NCBI RefSeq assembly: GCF_001457025.1
Contig: NZ_KQ758604.1
Location: 248,001-312,000 of the forward strand
Reading direction: 5' to 3'
Source: Pseudarthrobacter enclensis
GTDB taxonomy: Bacteria; Actinomycetota; Actinomycetes; Actinomycetales; Micrococcaceae
Length of the DNA stretch: 64,000 nt
The translations under genes and the position numbers were made by a program. Position 1 is the stretch's first letter. Every line of letters begins with the position of its first letter. This document shows positions 60,997 through 64,000 of this stretch, one piece after another. The notes beneath the pieces are model-generated. The model worked only from the letters and a program-made list of their open reading frames with translations. It searched no databases and was not told the DNA's origin.

Positions 60997-61893
60997 ATGA
61001 ACCCGAATCCCGATGACTTGCTGGTCCTCCTCGAGGTGTCCCGTTCGGCGAAATTCACGACGGCGGCGCAAGCCCTGGGCCTGAACCACACCACCGTCTC
61101 ACGCAGGATCGCCGCGCTGGAGAAGGCGCTCGGCGGCCGGGTCCTGGCGCGTGCCGCCGGCGGCTGGGAACTGACGGAGCTGGGAGCGCAGGCCGTCCGC
61201 GTGGCCGAACAGGTGGAGGGGGTGCTGGCCACGCTGGGACCCGGCGGCCAGGCACCGGACCCGGTTACCGGCGTCGTGCGCATGACGGCAACGGACGGGT
61301 TCAGCGCCTACATCGCCGCACCGGCCGTGGCCCGGCTGCGGCGGGAGCACCCCGGACTCAGCGTGGAAGTGGTCACCATGACGCGGCGGGCGCTCCAGCA
61401 GCGTTCCGGCCTGGACATCGAGGTGGTGGTGGGCGAGCCGCAGGTGCACCGTGCCGAAGCCGTCCGGCTGGGCGAATACATGCTGGGCATGTACGCGTCG
61501 CGAGAGTACCTGAAGGAGCACGGCGCACCCGGCACCGTGGCGGAGCTGAACAGCCATCCGCTGGTCTACTTTGTCGATTCCATGCTGCAGGTGGACGATC
61601 TCGATGCGCCGCGGCGCCTGGTCCCGGCCATGCGGGACGGACTGACGTCCACCAACGTCTTTGTGCACGTGGAGGCCACCAGGGCGGGCGCGGGCATCGG
61701 GTTCCTGCCCTGCTTCATGGGCGACCTCCATGACGACCTGGTCAGGCTCCTGCCGGAGGACATCGCGGAGCTGCTCCCCTACTGGATGGTGCTGCGGCCC
61801 GACTCGCTGCGCCGGCCGGCAGTGGCGGCCGTGGTCCAGGCGCTGCGCGACCGGATGGCCGAGCACCGGGACGCGCTGCTGGGGCGGGGTTAG
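60997..61893 (+). CDS. LysR-family transcriptional regulator
   Basis: 298 residues from this ATG. The helix-turn-helix (about 6-64) reads LLVLLEVSRSAKFTTAAQALGLNHTTVSRRIAALE, and a periplasmic-binding-like effector domain follows. Start is uncertain: the ATG at 60979 has a better ribosome site (AAAGGGG) but adds only six residues. Divergent from transporter and dehydrogenase, which it probably controls. Overlaps the convergent gene by 4 bp. Confidence 0.92.
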   Translation: MNPNPDDLLVLLEVSRSAKFTTAAQALGLNHTTVSRRIAALEKALGGRVLARAAGGWELTELGAQAVRVAEQVEGVLATLGPGGQAPDPVTGVVRMTATDGFSAYIAAPAVARLRREHPGLSVEVVTMTRRALQQRSGLDIEVVVGEPQVHRAEAVRLGEYMLGMYASREYLKEHGAPGTVAELNSHPLVYFVDSMLQVDDLDAPRRLVPAMRDGLTSTNVFVHVEATRAGAGIGFLPCFMGDLHDDLVRLLPEDIAELLPYWMVLRPDSLRRPAVAAVVQALRDRMAEHRDALLGRG

Positions 61894-62810
61894 GGCTCTT
61901 CCACGGGGTCGTGGCGGATCGGGGCGTTGGCGGCGAAGGCACGGACCTGCGCGTCGTCCCAGATGTGCGCCGGCACCGCCCCGCCCAGCAGGCGGCGCGC
62001 CAGCTGGGGATCGTCGCCGAACGGAACGTCGCTGCCGGCCATGACCATGTTGCCGTAGCGGCGGCCCTTGAGCATGGCGGGATCGGCGATGATCAGGGTG
62101 TGCTTGAAGGCCGCGGCGATGGTGGCGGCGTCCTCCCGTGCATTCTTCAGGTCCGGAGCGTCGCCGGAGTTCACCACGTACAGACCGCCGGGGGCCAGGA
62201 CCCGGCGCGCGTGCGCCGTGAATTCGGCAGTGGTCAGCGGCCGCGGCGTGAAGGCACCGGCGAAGACGTCCCGGATGATGAAGTCGCGGGTATCCGGGGT
62301 GAGCGTCTCCGTGACGGCCCGGGCCTCCCCTACCCGGAGGCGGAGCAGCGGAGCCTTGGGGAGGTCGAACCAGCCGCGCACGTACTCGGCCAGTTTGCCG
62401 TCCAGCTCCACCACCACCTGCCGGGCGTCCGGGTAGGCGGCCGCGACATAGCGGGCCAGGGAGCAGGCACCGCCGCCCAGGTGGAGTCCGCGGAGTTTCT
62501 GCCCGTTTCCGGCAACGTCCGACGGCGGCCAGCGGGACTCGATGAGCGCGGCAATCCAGCGCATGTATTCGAAGTCCAGGAACAGCGGGTCCGCGAGGTC
62601 GATGTGGGAGCTCATGACTCCGTTGATCTTCAGCAGCCAGCCGGTGGAGTTGTCCTGGTCCGCGATCAGCTCGCAGTCGCCGGTGTCAATGTAGTAGACA
62701 CCCTCCACGGGCCCCTTCCCGGAGCTGCCCTTGGCGGCAGGCGCAGAGGCGACGTCCACCGCGCCCGGGCTCCGGCTGTTCCTGCCCCCTGACTTTCCGC
62801 GTTTCGCCAT
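61890..62810 (-). CDS. Spermidine-synthase-like methyltransferase-fold protein
   Basis: 306 residues. Ser/Gly-rich N-terminus (about 35), then a spermidine-synthase-type fold: nucleotide motif LHLGGGACSLARYVAAAYP, acidic VVVELDGKLAEYV, and DFIIRDVFAGAFTPRPLTTAEF. Residues that fix putrescine in true spermidine synthases are not clear, so the aminopropyl transfer role is doubtful. No polyamine genes are near. Confidence 0.82.
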   Translation of the reverse strand: MAKRGKSGGRNSRSPGAVDVASAPAAKGSSGKGPVEGVYYIDTGDCELIADQDNSTGWLLKINGVMSSHIDLADPLFLDFEYMRWIAALIESRWPPSDVAGNGQKLRGLHLGGGACSLARYVAAAYPDARQVVVELDGKLAEYVRGWFDLPKAPLLRLRVGEARAVTETLTPDTRDFIIRDVFAGAFTPRPLTTAEFTAHARRVLAPGGLYVVNSGDAPDLKNAREDAATIAAAFKHTLIIADPAMLKGRRYGNMVMAGSDVPFGDDPQLARRLLGGAVPAHIWDDAQVRAFAANAPIRHDPVEEP

Positions 62811-62870
62811 TACCCCTGCCCCGCTTCAGTCATGCTCCAACCCTAGTGGACCCAGCCTCAGTCCCCGGGT

Positions 62871-64000
62871 TCAGTCCCCGGGGCCGGGGAGGACGGCGGC
62901 CACGCCCTCGCCGCCCCTGATGCGGTTGACCACGGCGGTGGTGGAGCGTTCGGCGACGTAGTCGAGGATGGCCACGCGTCCGCCGGATTCCTCGACGGCG
63001 GGGGTTTCCGCCAGCATCTCCGGGCTGTAGTCACCGCCCTTGGCGTAGACGTCGGGCCGCAGCTGCCGGATCAGCGGTTCGGCGGTGGGGGTGTCGAAGA
63101 CCGTCACGTAGTCCACGCAGCTCAGGGCCGCCACCACGGCGGCCCGGTCCGCCACGGGGTTGATGGGCCGGCCGGGGCCCTTGAGCCGGGTGACCGAGTC
63201 GTCGCTGTTCAGTGCGACCACCAGGATGTCGCCCAGCTGCTTGGCCTGGTTCAGGTAGCGGGTGTGGCCGCTGTGCAGGACGTCGAAGCAGCCGTTGGTC
63301 AGCACGATGCGCTGCCCCTCGGACCTGTGGAGTTCCAACTGCTGCTCCAACTCATCGGCCCCCAGCGCGGTGTCCGCGAAGGCCGCCAGGTACCGGCCCA
63401 GCTGGCTGGTGCTGCACACGGATGTCCCGGGCTGGTGGACCACGACGTCGGCGGCGGCCTGGGCGAGGTCGAGGCTGGCCGTCAGCGGGAGGCCGGCCGA
63501 ACGGGCCAGGGTCAGGGCGGCCACGAAGGTATCGCCTGCGCCCGAAGCCTGTTTCTCGGCCGCCGGGCGCGCCCACGTGCGGTGCGTGCCGCCGTCGGGC
63601 CTGACCAAAACGGTTCCGTCCCGGTCCAGGGTGACCACCACGGCCGCGGCTCCCGTGGCCGCCAGCAGGGCCGGCCCGTGCCCGCTGACCGTCTCAGCCC
63701 GGTCCTGCCCGTCGGGCAGCCGGAGGTCCAGCAGCCGGGCTGTTTCCTGCGCGTTCGGCGTCACCAGGTCAGGGTTGAGGGCGGCCCAGGGGCGGGGATC
63801 GTGCGAATCGACCACCACCAGGGGCCGATCCGGCCCCGAACCGCCGGTGGCGGAGCGGGCGAGGGCCTGCACCAGGCCCTCGTGCACGGGGCCGGCAAGG
63901 ACGCCGTTGCCGTAGTCGCACACCAGTACCGCGTCGCGGCGTTCGACGGCGGCGCGCACCGACGAGGCGAGGGCGGCGAGCGCCGGGGCGGGCACCGTCC
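62871..64000 (-). CDS. HldE-like bifunctional sugar kinase/nucleotidyltransferase (5' end beyond window)
   Basis: 376 codons visible; the frame runs off the right edge. The kinase half (PfkB type) shows PNAQETARLLDL and the closing EKQASGAGDTFVAAL. The second half is a cytidylyltransferase with TNGCFDVLHSGHTRYL (HxGH) and GRPINPVADRAAVV. This is the order in HldE, which makes ADP-D-glycero-beta-D-manno-heptose. A Gram-positive has no LPS, so the product would feed another glycan. The apparent GTG at 63995 is internal. Confidence 0.88.
   Translation of the reverse strand, partial: TVPAPALAALASSVRAAVERRDAVLVCDYGNGVLAGPVHEGLVQALARSATGGSGPDRPLVVVDSHDPRPWAALNPDLVTPNAQETARLLDLRLPDGQDRAETVSGHGPALLAATGAAAVVVTLDRDGTVLVRPDGGTHRTWARPAAEKQASGAGDTFVAALTLARSAGLPLTASLDLAQAAADVVVHQPGTSVCSTSQLGRYLAAFADTALGADELEQQLELHRSEGQRIVLTNGCFDVLHSGHTRYLNQAKQLGDILVVALNSDDSVTRLKGPGRPINPVADRAAVVAALSCVDYVTVFDTPTAEPLIRQLRPDVYAKGGDYSPEMLAETPAVEESGGRVAILDYVAERSTTAVVNRIRGGEGVAAVLPGPGD

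Overview
The window is a contiguous, gene-dense chromosomal segment from a high-GC Gram-positive actinobacterium. The protein set (Asp23/AmaP-type envelope operon, MalFG-type transporter without its own ATPase, DUF222/HNH protein, DUF1918 protein, GH68 levansucrase) and the GTG/TTG starts behind AAGGAG-type ribosome binding sites point to the Micrococcaceae, most likely Arthrobacter or Pseudarthrobacter. That placement is inference from gene content. There is no rRNA operon, CRISPR array, prophage or insertion sequence. Both edges cut a gene: a XRE/cupin regulator on the left and a HldE-like gene on the right.

Left third (1-22 kb): a XRE-cupin regulator divergent from a thioredoxin-reductase-like flavoprotein; a four-gene overlapping valine-degradation operon (mmsA, 3-hydroxyisobutyryl-CoA hydrolase, mmsB, enoyl-CoA hydratase); exonuclease III; then a carbohydrate block. 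That block holds a LacI regulator, a binding-protein-dependent sugar transporter without ATPase, a divergent GH13 alpha-glucosidase, and a secreted GH68 levansucrase. A LacI/cre-type operator lies between the transporter and the glucosidase, and a near-identical site lies upstream of the levansucrase, so these genes may form one local regulon. Inside the block sits a five-gene, fully overlapping Asp23/AmaP-type envelope operon. A secreted polysaccharide deacetylase with three C-terminal repeats and three tRNA genes (Phe, Asp, Glu) follow.

Middle (22-38 kb): a PolX-like protein that has the N-terminal 8-kDa/HhH region and the PHP domain but no polymerase palm, an EamA exporter, a minimal zincin, an NlpC/P60 wall hydrolase behind a foldable leader, an overlapping ABC ATPase/permease/LolA-like operon, a large Rph/PEP-synthase-like phosphotransferase, a tandem universal stress protein, a truncated flavoprotein, a CopC-like protein, an AzgA-type purine permease and a Na+/H+ antiporter.

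Right (38-64 kb): histidine utilisation genes (hutG apart from hutH-hutU, with an IclR regulator; no hutI in the window) surround a CitA/CitB-type two-component system, a divergent tripartite tricarboxylate transporter (TctCBA), a universal stress protein and a fumarylacetoacetase-family hydrolase. Near-identical 18-bp palindromes upstream of hutU and of iclR predict IclR control of histidine degradation. Two long inverted repeats flank hutU. After these come a DUF222/HNH protein, an amino-acid permease, a LysE exporter, a HxlR regulator divergent from a quinone-reductase-like protein, a LysR regulator divergent from an MHS transporter and 3-hydroxybutyrate dehydrogenase, a spermidine-synthase-like protein and the HldE-like gene.

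No wholly new multi-gene system is evident. The most unusual items are the palm-less PolX, the Rph-like phosphotransferase, the inverted repeats around hutU, the Asp23/AmaP operon and the shared operators.
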